Assembly: GCA_013339765.2 (NCBI GenBank)
Contig: CM023448.1
Span: forward strand, 327,885,441-327,949,440
Reading direction: 5' to 3'
Length of the DNA: 64,000 bases
Source: Haemaphysalis longicornis
Lineage: Eukaryota > Arthropoda > Arachnida > Ixodida > Ixodidae
Made by a program: the position numbers and the translations under genes
The notes under the pieces: model-generated
Seen by the model: the letters and a program-made list of their open reading frames with translations, nothing else
Told to the model about the DNA's origin: nothing
The model's database searches: none
Shown here: one piece after another, positions 33,150-44,245 of the stretch
Layout of the letters: the number at the start of each line of letters is the position of its first letter
Numbering within the stretch: position 1 is the first letter of the stretch

Positions 33150-33510
33150 ATTACGCTTCTTGTTAAGGCGCGTTGGCTATGCCGACGTACACGACCACAA
33201 CACGACGGCGACGCCGACTTCCGAGTTGACAGACCGCCTTGTCACACGACGCCGACGGCGACACGAACACGTTGGTCGATCGCAAGTCCGCGTTGGTGTG
33301 ACTGGCTCGCTGACCGAAGACGCCGACCGGCCGAACGGTCATCGGGAATACATCGAGAAGCGGAAACCGTTCCCCGACAACATGCATGCGGTTCTGTTCT
33401 GCTAGTTCCTAGAGTTTAATAAACATATAGTAAGGTCCAGGAAGTTTATACAACTCAACACTAGCGCTAATGCGATCCGTGTTTCGGCTTACGACGCTTT
33501 GGCCGGGCGA
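33150..33510 (-). repeat. GC-rich dispersed repeat E, copy B
   Basis: Uninterrupted copy of the family described at 29217, on the opposite strand. Both copies keep a short open stretch reading NTDRISASVELY, which may be a relic of coding sequence. Confidence 0.7.
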
Positions 33511-33890
33511 GTTGTGGCGACAACTCGTTTCCAAGAGTTGCAAACTGCATATTCGTGTGCGACCAGCAACGCTTGTAGGAAATAAAATTACGCCCACCTC
33601 CCCTCGCGGGAACCCTGGTGTGATGCGACGCTGAGGGGGTTCAAGCGCAACGGAGAGCAACCGTCGACCGAAAGGCCGCCGGAGAGCGGCACACCGGTTA
33701 TATTCTAGGCACTATATATGCGCAGCGCGCCCGAAGGAGAGGAAACCGCGGAGAGAGAGAGAGTACTGCACATGCGCAGCACCGCGCGCAGCGCCACCCA
33801 CCGGCGGAGTGAGAGCGCGCTGGGCCGCACACGCTCTCACCTGGGCACGCGCCGGCGCCAGTGCGTCTGCCGCGGCTATGACGAACCACA
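33511..33890. other. unassigned; (GA)n and CGCGC-rich sequence
   Basis: (GA)6 at 33752-33763 and ATGCGCAGC repeats near 33719 and 33773. No gene. Confidence 0.35.
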
Positions 33891-33894
33891 ATCC

Positions 33895-34012
33895 AACACA
33901 ATCCACTTTAATCCAGTCCAATCCAATCCAATCCAATCCAATCCTAGCCAAGCCTAGCCAAGCCAAGCCAAGCCAGGCCAGGCCAATCCAATCGAATCCA
34001 ATCCAATCCCCC
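33895..34012 (+). repeat. pentanucleotide array (AATCC / AAGCC)
   Basis: AATCC units (33900-33945), then AAGCC units (33946-33985), then AATCC again. The central block differs from the flanks by one base per unit. It is not the arthropod telomere repeat (TTAGG). Confidence 0.85.
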
Positions 34013-34021
34013 TCGCGAGTA

Positions 34022-34199
34022 GCCGCGTTTACATGAATGCGACAAGTGGCGCATCGCATCGCATGGCATCAATTTTCTAGCGCATCGCATCCATGTAAAC
34101 TGGGCTAATGCGCTAGGAAAGCGCGTCGCACTAATGCGCGAGACAGGCGTGGATTGAGACGCGTAAGTCGACTTTCGAAGTGCATGTAAACGCGAGCGC
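34022..34199. repeat. MITE-like inverted-repeat element
   Basis: The ends share CGCGTTTACATG (34025 and, inverted, 34182-34193). An inner hairpin CTAGCGCAT/ATGCGCTAG lies at 34077-34115, and GCATCGCAT motifs recur. No coding sequence. Confidence 0.55.
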
Positions 34200-34209
34200 A
34201 TCGCATTAG

Positions 34210-34820
34210 GAATTATGCCGACAAGAAAAGTAAGCCCTGCCAACGCAGTTTTGCATTTAAAAACGTCTAAATCGAGTGTAAGACGGTGGAAAATGCGAGT
34301 CGTGAAAAAAGAACAAGAACCAGCCGTGCCGGAAGCTTTGGAAGCGCCAGAAACGCTACTTTAGTTCGCTATCGGAGAGGAGAGCGGGAGAGTGGCTACG
34401 GACCAAGGACGCACCGCCGCGGGACTACAAACGGGACGCAGGCAGGAAGGACTGGGGCCCGCCGGACAAAAGATGCTCTGAGATCGCATCGAAATAAGCT
34501 TTAGTTTCGAGCAGAAGAGGTGTTACGGAAGGTTTGTTAGGTAATGAGAACTCAACATCGGCCAAAGTTTTGAGCGTAAAGCATAAAACAAAAGCTCGGC
34601 GAGCGCTATTCCCGCAGGGCGAAGTCGCAGTCGCAGCCTAAACAGTGCTGTTGCAGGAAATCGGCTAAGCTCGGTCCTTTATGGAACCTTACTGTGCAAC
34701 TGTTATCCAAGAAATGTTCCATTTAACCAGCCAGGAACCCTTGAAAGCAGGTAGAAAACATTGATGTGACACACAGGTTGGGTCTCAATGTTATTATTTC
34801 CGCACAGCCTCCAGTATTTT
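34210..34820. other. unassigned sequence
   Basis: No gene recognised. Confidence 0.35.
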
Positions 34821-34825
34821 GACGA

Positions 34826-35137
34826 ACACTTTATTAAAGAGTCTGTTCCTAAGTGCCGGTTTATATCATCAGCCCTACATGGGCTACCTTAAAGACATTG
34901 TTTTAAAGCGTCTCATACGCATGTGTATTCCGCCAAATGCAATAACGTTTTTCTTTAAGCTGCATACCTCAACACTCCCAGTGAAAACATGGTTGCGCGA
35001 AAAAGGAATGTCTATTCCTTTTTCCCACAATTGCCGCTCATGTAATCAGCCCGAAACCATTGATCATTGTTTTGTTTTGTGCTGTGATGCGGTGTTTTTC
35101 TGAAACGTTTTGCAACGAACTGTTAAAAAGGACGCGT
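34826..35137 (+). pseudogene. LINE C-terminal region with zinc-knuckle (zf-RVT-like), first part
   Basis: The frame reads ITFFFKLHTSTLPVKTWLREKG and HNCRSCNQPETIDHCFVLC, a C..C....(T/E)..H..C zinc-binding module like those following reverse transcriptase in many LINEs. One stop (35101) follows CDAVFF. At 35137 the frame is broken by a TIR element and resumes at 35364 with YTIPFLPFR. The upstream reverse transcriptase is absent. Confidence 0.7.
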
Positions 35138-35138
35138 A

Positions 35139-35361
35139 CAGTCGGCCAAATCTTTGACTAGCGTGCGCGAATGGCGATTTTTTCGTCTCATGACGCTCGT
35201 AAGAAGGAACAGCCTAGCAGACGATGCGTCCAGCTGATTGCGGTTTCTCAACATGCACTTAACCTCGACCTGTTGGCAACTTGCAACTTGGCTTCCGTCA
35301 TACGGCGCTGAGGCATGAAAAGTCGCAGCTCGCCCACGCTAGGTAAAGATTTGGCCGACTG
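35139..35361. mobile_element. 223-bp Tc1/mariner-like MITE
   Basis: It starts CAGTCGGCCAAATCTTTGAC and ends with the matching inverted sequence GTAAAGATTTGGCCGACTG. About 32 bases of terminal inverted repeat match almost fully, with weaker similarity beyond. It is flanked by TA on both sides (35137-35138 and 35362-35363), the Tc1/mariner target duplication. There is no transposase. It is inserted into the LINE ORF. Confidence 0.85.
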
Positions 35362-35363
35362 TA

Positions 35364-35634
35364 CATCACCCCTTATACAATTCCGTTCTTGCCTTTTCGA
35401 GATGCTACTAAAGTGCCCTATGATATATTTGTTGTGATGGGATTGTATAGCTTGTGGAAGTGCCGCGTGACTGACAGGCATGCGGAACCCCCTCGCCCAG
35501 CGAAGTCCAGTTGTTGGGAGCAGGCTTGCGTTGATGCCAAGCATTTATGCGGCGCAAAGTGGCCCACTAGAATGGCTGCATCTGTTGGACGCATGTGTCT
35601 GCTTGCCGGAGTTTTGACGGACGACTTGTTTTAG
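35364..35634 (+). pseudogene. LINE C-terminal region, second part
   Basis: It continues the frame interrupted by the MITE: PFLPFRDATKVPYDIFVVMGLYSLWKCRVTDRHAE, ending with LLAGVLTDDLF and a stop at 35634. It is open for 90 codons, so the MITE insertion looks like the main lesion in this end. Confidence 0.65.
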
Positions 35635-35724
35635 CTGCAGTGATGTGCATGTTCTTGGATGATCGACTGATAACTTTTGTAGTCTGTAATAACTGCAGTT
35701 TTCCATGCAGTAAAGAAACAAAAT

Positions 35725-35795
35725 TTCCTTGGCGCAGTGGACTAAACCCTAGCGCCCTCTCAATCAAAGTCGCGGGTTCAATTCACGGCAGGGTG
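35725..35795 (+). repeat. tRNA-like sequence, probable SINE head
   Basis: A box TGGCGCAGTGG fits. The B box GGTTCAATTCA has two changes. T-rich sequence follows. Degenerate tRNA-derived SINE. Confidence 0.5.
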
Positions 35796-35799
35796 TTGC

Positions 35800-36870
35800 T
35801 TTTCCTTTCTTTTTTTCTGCCTCATAAGTGGCATGGTTGGCGAATCGTATTAACGATTCCAAAACAAAATGTTTTGGTTGAACTGTGGAACTATCATATC
35901 AAACGACAATGCATCGTTTAAATCCTAGGCACTATCTGTCCAGTTGTAAACTCGCGCTTTGTGATTATGTATAGTATGTATGATGTATTTATGATAGTAG
36001 TAATTAGTATTTCATGTAGGAGTAAATGTATGACGTATGTTATTTATGTATTAATTTTTGTGTATGTTTATAAAGGAAATTGTACTTTCAGAGGACGAAA
36101 TACTGACGTGTGTATTTAGCCAAATTGGTATGTCTCTATATAGAGTAAGCATAGTTTCCACCCAACCATTTAAACAAGACACAAGGTAGGCTAGGGGAGG
36201 GGAGGGGGCAATATAGGGCCGCGGCCGGCAACCAAACCCTTCATATGTCGCAACTGGAAGCACTGAGCACGTAAAAAAAATGAAAGAACAGCCTTTATAG
36301 AGAGGAGCGGGGCTTCAGGGCATCAGGCAAAAAAACGAGGGTGGATTAATTGTTTTTGCAAGCATAAGCAGGTCGAACACACAGGCAGGAGCGCACGGCC
36401 CCAAAGCTCACACTACTCTACCGATACCGCTCGTAATATCTGCTACGGTGTACTTGTATAGTCGTTGATAAACACAGGGTCTCGTAGACGTTTCCCGGAA
36501 AGTAAGGAAAGGGGGGGGGGGGCAGAATGCATGACGCACTCTAGAAAACCGTGCAACCCTTCGGCTGCTTTTTTGTTACGGTTATAAATGTTTAGAACCG
36601 ACTGGAATAACGGAATGGAATAGTACTACAACTGCATGTCTATACCCGCGTGCATGTCGTCACCACAACACGATCAAGCTCGACATTGGAGAGAACGAGC
36701 TGCCAATTAATAAATATATAAACCGACGTCGGTTCGGAATGCATGTAAAGTGCTTACTCTAACAAATTTTGAAGCGATTCTTCAATCATTCGCTCACATA
36801 TTTTAGACTTCCGTATGTACCAAGACATGACGTCTCCGTGAACGCGCGATGACAGGGTCGTTCACTTTTC
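35800..36870. other. unassigned sequence
   Basis: AT-rich, with G9-10 at 36511-36520. No gene recognised. Confidence 0.4.
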
Positions 36871-36885
36871 GCGTGACCTTTCGGC

Positions 36886-37167
36886 GTCAAGTGGCGTCTG
36901 CTCCAGAGCAACACCTACCCGACACCATCCAGAAGGAACCTGCCCCCGCTCTACCCCTCACCCGCATGTCCCAACTGCCAACAGGCCCGCGGCACCACCT
37001 ACCCCATGATCCTTGCCTGCCCCAACCATCCGGCACCACAAGACGCTGCACGACTGCGAGACCACCCCAACCCCTGGGAGACGGCCATCAGGGCCTCGGA
37101 CGCGGAGGGTCAGCGCCAGCTGATATCCTTAGCGGATGAGGCCTGCAGGACCAATGGGACCCTGTGA
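36886..37167 (+). pseudogene. LINE ORF2 C-terminus (RNase-H-type, I/Jockey group), 5'-truncated
   Basis: The open frame begins VKWRLLQSNTYPTP and continues ACPNCQQARGTTYPMILACPNHP, a C..C.....T..H-like terminal zinc motif, then NPWETAIRASDAEGQRQLI and ADEACRTNGTL with a natural stop at 37165-37167. This closing block is typical of RNase-H-bearing LINEs. About 94 codons are open without lesions. AATAAA at 37216 and a (TCC)n tail to about 37242 complete the 3' end, so the copy looks young but truncated. Confidence 0.75.
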
Positions 37168-37215
37168 CGTATAGGGACGAGCCCAGGTTGATCACCCAAA
37201 GTCCTTTATGGCTCC

Positions 37216-37245
37216 AATAAAGTCTATTCCTCCTCCTCCTTTCTG
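37216..37245 (+). terminator. polyadenylation signal and (TCC)n tail of the LINE
   Basis: CCAATAAAGTCTATT is followed by TCCTCCTCCTCC, 49 bases after the stop codon. Confidence 0.65.
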
Positions 37246-37249
37246 CGTG

Positions 37250-38700
37250 CTGTGAAAACGTGAAAGTCCCGCCCCATTCCTTCCATCAACTTTTCCAGCC
37301 GTGAGAGGAGTGCATGATTTATAAGCAAACTGGTCAAAAAACGACCCAAACGCAACGCAGCAAGTCAGACGGCCCCGTCCCAGAGCGATGCTGCGGCCCA
37401 GCAGATCGCAGCAGCAGACGACGCGTGCCACCGGACGCCCTTGCAGACGTCAGCGAGAAGCGAGGCATCATGGGCAGTAACGCTCGCGCAGTGCGAGGAC
37501 GTGGACGAAACGAGATAGAAACGCGGCGCGGGCGAAAGTGCGATGTTTCGATTTGCAATAACTCCACTAATACTCATCACTTTACGAACATTCTTGAAGG
37601 ATCTGATTACTAGGACATTAATTTACCTGAAAATGTGAACACCTATGTACCAGCAAAACCTCTTACAGGGCACCTTTAAGAATGCTTGCGCATTAATACA
37701 AAATTCTCAGAATTTCGACAGCTTTTGGTTGTCTGTTTTATGGTGTGCGCCAGTGACCCGTATGAGTGTATGACACTTGGAAAATACACAGTACACCTTG
37801 TGACCTTGATGAAGCACAGTATTTTGCGCCACGCGATCGAGTCACGTAATGCATTTTCGCGCTGTACAATCGCGGTTGACAGCATCACAGATCAGGAACG
37901 CCGGTGCCTTACCAAGCTTAAGGCGCCACTTACTCGAACTATTGTCTCCCTCAATCTCCTTCCTACGGATAAATAACGAAAAAATCCGTGTACCGAAAGG
38001 TTCCAGTGTGTTTAGTGATCCGTTGGTTCCGTATCAACTAGCCCCAGCTCTCAAGAACAAGCGAGTAGTATTGTTTTGATCGTCGTTCCCCAGCAATGGT
38101 ACATTTTGAATTTCGCTGCTTCGATGCGCCGAAGGGGCCTGACCCAATAGTAGATAATACTGTTTGCTTAATGATGTTATAAACGTTTTCAAGAACAATT
38201 CAACGTGCTCGTCTTCAACTGCTTTTCACTGCTTGTCCAGGGCTTAAATCTTATCTTAAATCGAAGGATTGTACTTGTCAATGCACTTTAGACTGTCATG
38301 ATGACCTCTTTTTCCATCCAGATTATAAAGCATACGTTCTTAATACTCTACCTAAGCCCCGTGGCTTATACGGTACACAAAAACGAAGCCGAAATTTGCT
38401 GCGGCATGCCGCAATTCTGACATCTGCATTTACGTAATAGTTGAAAATACGATCGAGGCGCCGCAGCCTTTTGGTGCTTTTACTAATTTGATAACCGCCT
38501 CACCTGCCCCCTCTAGCCGCTCGAACTTCTGGGTGAACGAAAACTCCCCCCCCCCCCCCCCATTCTACTCTTTGGTTTTTTGTGGCTTTATATTTGTTTT
38601 CTTTGTTGCTTGTTTATCTGTGTGTGTCTGGGCGACGCAACTTGATAACGCATGCCGACAGCTATAGGCGGCACGCATCGCGCGCCCGTTTTCTTCGTTT
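37250..38700. other. unassigned; C-run at 38547-38562
   Basis: Frames at 37686-38079 switch phase (…TIVSLNLLPTDK, then KNKRVVLF) without a recognised family. No gene called. Confidence 0.35.
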
Positions 38701-39500
38701 CAAAGCCAGAACAAATCCCCCTGCGCTCAAGCTCCCAGATGCGGCGGCCGCCATAAATCTTACTACACTTCAACTTGTCACATGTGTCCGCCAGGCAGCA
38801 AAATAACCGAACATGCCGGTCAAATTCGAGGGCAACTTTGACACGATCGTTCCCGCAGCCGGAACCGATAAGCAAAACGGCGAGGAAGGGCGACACTGGC
38901 CGTCAACCATGCGCTGCCGCCGACAAGCCAGCCTCGAGCAACGCGGAGGCTTCGGCGTTGTCGCGCGCCAGCAAGAAGGGCTAAATGGCCGGTCGCCTTG
39001 GGCCGCACGCGGTGAGGGAGCGTCGCTTCCGGCGCGCTTCATTACGCCGCTGACGGATGGCGGCAGCAGCCCGGGCGGCGGGCGTTAATTGCCCTAATCG
39101 GCGATCCCTACACGTAATTGGGGGCCCGGCTCGCCGCTGCTGAGGTCAGCGGGCGCGGCCATCGCTGTGGGGCCAGCCGCCGTGACGTCAGAGCGAAGGC
39201 GCGATGGCTAGCAATAAGATGGCGCTACACGCGGAGTATCAGGCGCTGGCGGGAAGTCTTTCATTGACTTTCGAGCAGGATTAGGCCGCGAGGCGGAAGC
39301 TCATCTGGATTCCGAGCCCGAGGGCCGGAACCAAGAGCGTCTGCTGATGCGGCGACTCGCGGAGTCCATAATGTCGCTTCCGCGCGGCCTACTCGCGCCC
39401 CGGGCGCTCGTTAAGCGAGCCGGGCCCGGCGCTCTTTGTCGCCCCCACATGCCACTTCTGGTGGGCGTCTGACGCGGAGTCGCCGTTTCCCCCCCTCCCG
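38700..39500. other. GC-rich, CpG-dense stretch without recognised gene
   Basis: Contains GCGGCCGCC, TAATTGCCCTAATCGGCGATC and several TAATTG sites in a GC background. This resembles the stretch at 60.4-60.7 kb in style. Frames are on both strands with no domain. Candidate CpG-type regulatory DNA only. Confidence 0.3.
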
Positions 39501-40225
39501 GTGATTTGGCCGGAAAGGCGAGAGGAATCAGCGCTGGTCACTGCAATGAGTTTCGCCCGAAATGTACCGAGGTGGACGATTTAAGAACGGTAGGCTTGAA
39601 GCGAGCGCATCCTAGGCCCCAGACAAAAGCTTTCTGCAGGGCCAACGACAAAAGAGCTTCTGTTGGCCAGGCTGTAGTACACAGAGGTAACTTCTGACTG
39701 CTGCAATGCCACCTAGTTTGCTTCTTCTGCCAACACCGCGTCTATGTGCCCGGCTTCTAAAGTTTAGGAATGGGTTCGGGTGAAGCAGGGTGCTTTGTAT
39801 TAGCTTTTTCATTAATGGAGGGAGGAAGATGAATTGAACATAAATGACAAGACAGGGCTAGAGTGCTTATTATATGTTGCAGTTAAAAACATTTGGCTAC
39901 TCTGCATACGGATGTATACTCTCTCTTCACGACCAGAGGAAAATAGTGGTACGAAAATGTAGTCCGACATATGTACTACCGAACAAATAGAATTTTCCGC
40001 CGACATTGCAACCAATGGCGCTGCGTGCACTCTTGGGGCTTGACGTGCTGGTTCCACACCTGGCTGTGCGCATCCCCAAGAAGCTGGGGACAGGTGGGAG
40101 GAGGCGAGCTGCCGGGCATCGCTTATTCGGACAATGCACCTGCACATGAAGCATACGAGAACTACGCAGTTTTAATTTCATCTGCACTGCGGTAGGTAGA
40201 GGCGCGTTCTTTCTGTTCTGCACAC
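39500..40225. other. unassigned sequence
   Basis: No gene recognised. Confidence 0.35.
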
Positions 40226-40226
40226 A

Positions 40227-40996
40227 TTAAAGGAATACTGACACCAAATTGTTACGTCCACTTTTTATTGCTTTTATTGATGCTTAATGGCCTGGAAAAT
40301 CTGAAAAAGCACCTGAATACTTGAGCGCGCGATAATTAATTACATAGAATGGCCTGAAAATCGTCCGTTTCGGTTTCCGTCGCTTCCAGCTCGGAGTGCG
40401 CATATGAGAGGATCACGCTATGACCTCACCGTTTTTGCGGACGTCAAAACAGTGAGGAGGCCGGTGGAGGGTTGTTTCGACGCCCCGCGCCGCGGGAGCT
40501 GCATGAGCGGCTGCTCTGTCTGAAGGCGTTTAGGCCTGGTGGCCGCTTTCAATAAAAGTCCTGATGGCGACTCCTGTTGTGATTTTAGGCTACATTATGG
40601 GCTCCTTTCTCACGTATGGAACTTTGTTTTTGGCATGAGTGCCTTTCCAGGGAGCGGTTATGCCTGTAGCTCTGGCTACGTGCACCAGTTCGTGAACGCG
40701 CTAGCGTTCCGCTCGCCGGCCCGCGCGTATGAAATGATGTCAAGAGTTTCTGCCGAACTTCAGAGGCACACGGCTACGTCCCCTTCTTTTCCTATACCAC
40801 GTTGCGATGTAACGCTGATGTCCATTTGCTGTGCGCCGCTCCGCGTGCTGTTCCGTCGGCGTGAGAAATGAGATAAATTAAAGTACGTTCCACGCGTCGC
40901 AGTCCACTCATATTTCAGCCAGGGTATTCTGTCGAGAAAAGGAAGCGAACTGTGCAATAATATTAACCCTAAAAAATGGTGTCAGTGCCCCTTTAA
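40227..40996. mobile_element. 770-bp terminal-inverted-repeat element, non-autonomous
   Basis: The left end TTAAAGGAATACTGACACCA and the right end (read inverted) TTAAAGGGGCACTGACACCA match at 17 of 20 bases. Both ends begin TTAA, so a TTAA target duplication (piggyBac style) is possible, but TTAA may belong to the repeat. No transposase. The 110-codon frame inside (40539-40871) has no domain. A related terminus lies at 55641. Confidence 0.7.
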
Positions 40997-40999
40997 AAA

Positions 41000-42740
41000 G
41001 AGCAACTCCCTTATTGCCCGATTCAATAATGCAAACAGTAGCCCTTTCTTTGAATCCCCCGGTTGTGAAGCGGGCATGCAAAACGCACATACTTCGTTTA
41101 CATATCCGGCACACAGTGAAACTGCCATACGGTGCCTTTCTTGTAAGTAATCAGAGTGCTACCTTGGTACTATAGAAGCTCTACGGGTCTATTACATGAT
41201 TGACCTTTCCGGCCCATGGTTTCCTTGATTTCCTGGGGTCCTTACAGTGCGTACCACCGGCGATTGGAGCAGCCGACTAGTTCGATTTACATCAACCAGA
41301 TGGTGCTGCAGCCGTGGTGCCTGTAAAGTCATTAGAACGGGGACCTTAGGCGGCTATCAGTTTTATCCCGAAAACGCTGGTTTGTATCCTTGGAGTTACT
41401 CCGGTCATTTTTTCCGTGACTCGTTGGGCGAACATAAGTTTTCTTTCAAGGTGTTTTTAGGACCCAAGTTCCTGCACCATAATTCGCCCCCTGGAGTACG
41501 CATTGGTTGCGTATACCTGTCTTTCTTTGTCGGTATTTTTAGTTACAGAGGCAGGCTACCGTTCCCGCTTCAGAAGGCTTGCCGAAAACACCCAGCCCAT
41601 ATTCACAGGCGCTGACAGCTTGTATACATCCATTAACCTCCTCAGTTACCCGGGGGTGTGGGGGCTTTCTGCATGCCAGTTAAACATAAGTTCCGATTGG
41701 TTCATTCTGTCTTTAATTGAGTGCAGTTCTAGGAGCATTCACTGCAGAGTTCTCTTTCTTCACTGCTGAATAACAAGATGTCGTGTGCTAACCTCCCGTA
41801 GCTCAAAAATTCTCGGTTTGTTCGCGGCGAATTTTTGCACAGCCTTATGAATAGCAGATACCGTGTCGATAAACGTGAGTGCAGTATTATCATCGAAACT
41901 CACGTCAATCGCATTGCAAAGTGAGATACGAAAGCGTGAAACCTTTGACATTTTCGCAGTTCTTGCCTCGGGAACTGCGGTGTACAGTTTTCCTCTTGGA
42001 GTGCGCTGGTGACACATGGCAGAAAGCGAACAACCGCATGGCGAAGGTGACCGACGGGAGCAGGGCGCAGCATGGTATCGTGGAGGAAGGATATCTAACT
42101 GGTGGCCTGTAAATCATCCTTGGAGAAAACTCGACGACGGCTGCACAACATTGCCAGAGGCACCACAAGCACAGCAAATGGATGTATGCGACGCAATGGG
42201 TCAAGTGCGCCAGTAGTTAAGCTCTGGAGGTGTCATCCGAAGGTAAGCAACCACAGATGATCCCATAGGGGCTACCAAAACGGAGGTTGCGGGTTACTGG
42301 GGGTACACAACGGGTGCTTTAAGAACCAAGTGCGTGGGTGTCGGGTGACGGCCTGATGCGAAGGACCCAGTAGCATGTTCCTGTATGAAGTTGCGTACAG
42401 TGGGCCGAAGGAAGACTGTAGCCAAAGACAGTAGCGACATTTAATGCGCTACTTCTTCTCTGAAGTGCACGGAAGAAGGTAAGACAGGGCGGGAACGACG
42501 CCCAGCGCCGGGATGTTCCGTGCATCAGGTCGTCGTGGGAAGGCACGCTGGCGTAGCTCTGTCACCCCGTAATGCTGTCAGAAACAGTGTCTGGACTCTT
42601 CCCGACCATGCACCAAGGCCTCGGCGCCTTGAGGAGTGCTTTTTATCTTGCTATCTTCAGGAATTGAGCGTTGCCACTCTTTCAAGGGTCAACAATGTCC
42701 TCAATGTATACACTCTTAGTCAATTCCTGGTTATACGACC
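41000..42740. other. unassigned sequence
   Basis: No gene recognised. The longest frame (41247-41615) has no domain. Confidence 0.4.
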
Positions 42741-42744
42741 CGCA

Positions 42745-43020
42745 TGCAGGCGGGCCGCCGCGTCATTTTAAAGCCGCTTATAAAGCGGCGGTTCAGGGGG
42801 CCTCGCGCGCAAGCGGCCCCCAAACATGCGGCCCACCGAACACGCGGCCCGGCGTTTAAGCGGCCGTATTGAGGGCCGCCTAACCAGCGGGCCACCTAAA
42901 CACCGGGCCGTGTGTTCGGCAGGCCACTGGCCGTAATCTTTCTACGCGGCCCGTTATGCTAATCTATTCCCGCTTACGAAGCGGCCCCCAAATCATAGGG
43001 TCCCTCAAATAAGCGGCCTT
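42745..43020 (+). repeat. degenerate array rich in GCGGCC
   Basis: GCGGCC occurs seven times and GGGCC/GGCC variants several more, at irregular 15-50 base spacing. The joining sequence resembles CCCAAA or TTTAA. It ends abruptly at 43018. Confidence 0.6.
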
Positions 43021-43196
43021 GTTGCTTTCCACCAAAAAAAAAAAAGAAAAAAAAACCAGCCACTCGGCCAGAATTGAGTTTATCCGTTTTTTTTTCGCTC
43101 GCATTGCCAGGTCAACGTCAGCACCCCGTGACGAATGTCTAACACATGTTACATCATACGAGACACACAAAGTGCACATAGGCACATACACACAAC

Positions 43197-43270
43197 CCTA
43201 CGGAGACTCGAACCTGGGCCTACTGCAACACATGAAGAGGCGGGTATCATAACCACTGCGCCACGACCCA
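43197..43270 (-). repeat. tRNA-like sequence, probable SINE head
   Basis: The minus strand has A box TGGCGCAGTGG, B box GGTTCGAGTCT and plausible spacing, but cloverleaf stems are only partial. An A-rich stretch precedes it in the window (43033-43052). Not a functional tRNA gene. Confidence 0.55.
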
Positions 43271-43599
43271 CGGGTTGCTGGGGAATGCAAACATGGGCTT
43301 ATAAGTATTCTGCATGCTGTTGCGCGTCAAGCTGGAGTCATAAATAAAACATTCCGGCGGCGAGTGACTTTCTTTAGACCACCGTTTTCGAATCACTCTA
43401 CCAAAGAGGCATAATACTACGGTTTGGGGGGCTTTAAGTACTTTGGGTTACGAGCGGAAACCTTTTGTCATGCTGTGTGCCCGTTTCAACAGTATGATGC
43501 GCCATGCGGTGATTTATTCCATCGATGCAAACGGAATTGATAACAGTTATTCTGCCTTGTTACCAAAAGTATTCTTGGCCATTGGCGGAAAGTGCCTCC

Positions 43600-43870
43600 T
43601 ATGACATTCATTATCATCATCCTCATCACCAGCCTATCTACGCCCACTGCAGGGCAAAGGCCTCTCCCATTATTCTCCAATTACCTCGGTCCTGTGCCAA
43701 CTGTGACCAATTTATCCCCGCAAACTTCTTGATCTCATCTGCCCATCTAACTTTCTGCCGCCCCCTGCAACGCTTGCCTTCTCGGGGGATCCACTCTGTT
43801 ACCCTTAATGAACAGCGGTTATCTTGCCTTCGCATTACGCCCTGCCCACGTCCATTTGACATTGACGTCC
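43600..43870 (-). pseudogene. RTE-type LINE ORF, C-terminal end and tail
   Basis: Minus-strand frame: RVTEWIPREGKRCRGRQKVRWADEIKKFAG, then NWSQLAQDRGNWRIMGEAFALQWA. This is the closing block of RTE-clade ORFs (RGR...RW.DDI, W...A.DR..WR...EAF..QW), open for 74 codons. The 3' end is the ATGATAATGA-type tail near 43605. Strong 5' truncation. Confidence 0.8.
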
Positions 43871-43889
43871 CACGGCCTATGACATTGCA

Positions 43890-44240
43890 TGCAAATAACT
43901 AGCACGTAAGGCACACTGTCGTGCTGAACATAAGAGCTGTCTGGTCACGAGTGGCAAGTATACCAAGCATGAAATGGTGTACTGAATTTTTTCTGCTCGT
44001 CGTAGCTCTTCTGATGGTGCGGTTACATGCCTTCACCTTTATTTTTGTAATAGGGGGCGGTAGTAAATTACGTCTGTGGTAATGTAATGAACCAATAATA
44101 AATTACTCATTCTATATAACATTGTGTCGCGACGCCAGCAGAATTGCTGCGTCGCCTGAAGAATTGGTGATCGCGAGCACACAAAGAATATCTTAGCGTT
44201 TTCTCGCGCAGACCGGATAGGCGCTCGGCCGTGTAACTTG
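43890..44240. other. unassigned sequence
   Basis: No gene recognised. Confidence 0.35.
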
Positions 44241-44245
44241 TAACC

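Noticed and set aside
33895..34012. Telomeric repeat
   Set aside because: AATCC/AAGCC is not TTAGG or a simple variant of it.
33718..34059. Frames rich in IQSNP or LGLAWLG
   Set aside because: Translations of the pentanucleotide array.
40539..40871. 110-codon frame inside the 770-bp element as a transposase
   Set aside because: Too short, no DDE or zinc-finger pattern, and no conserved start. Probably chance.
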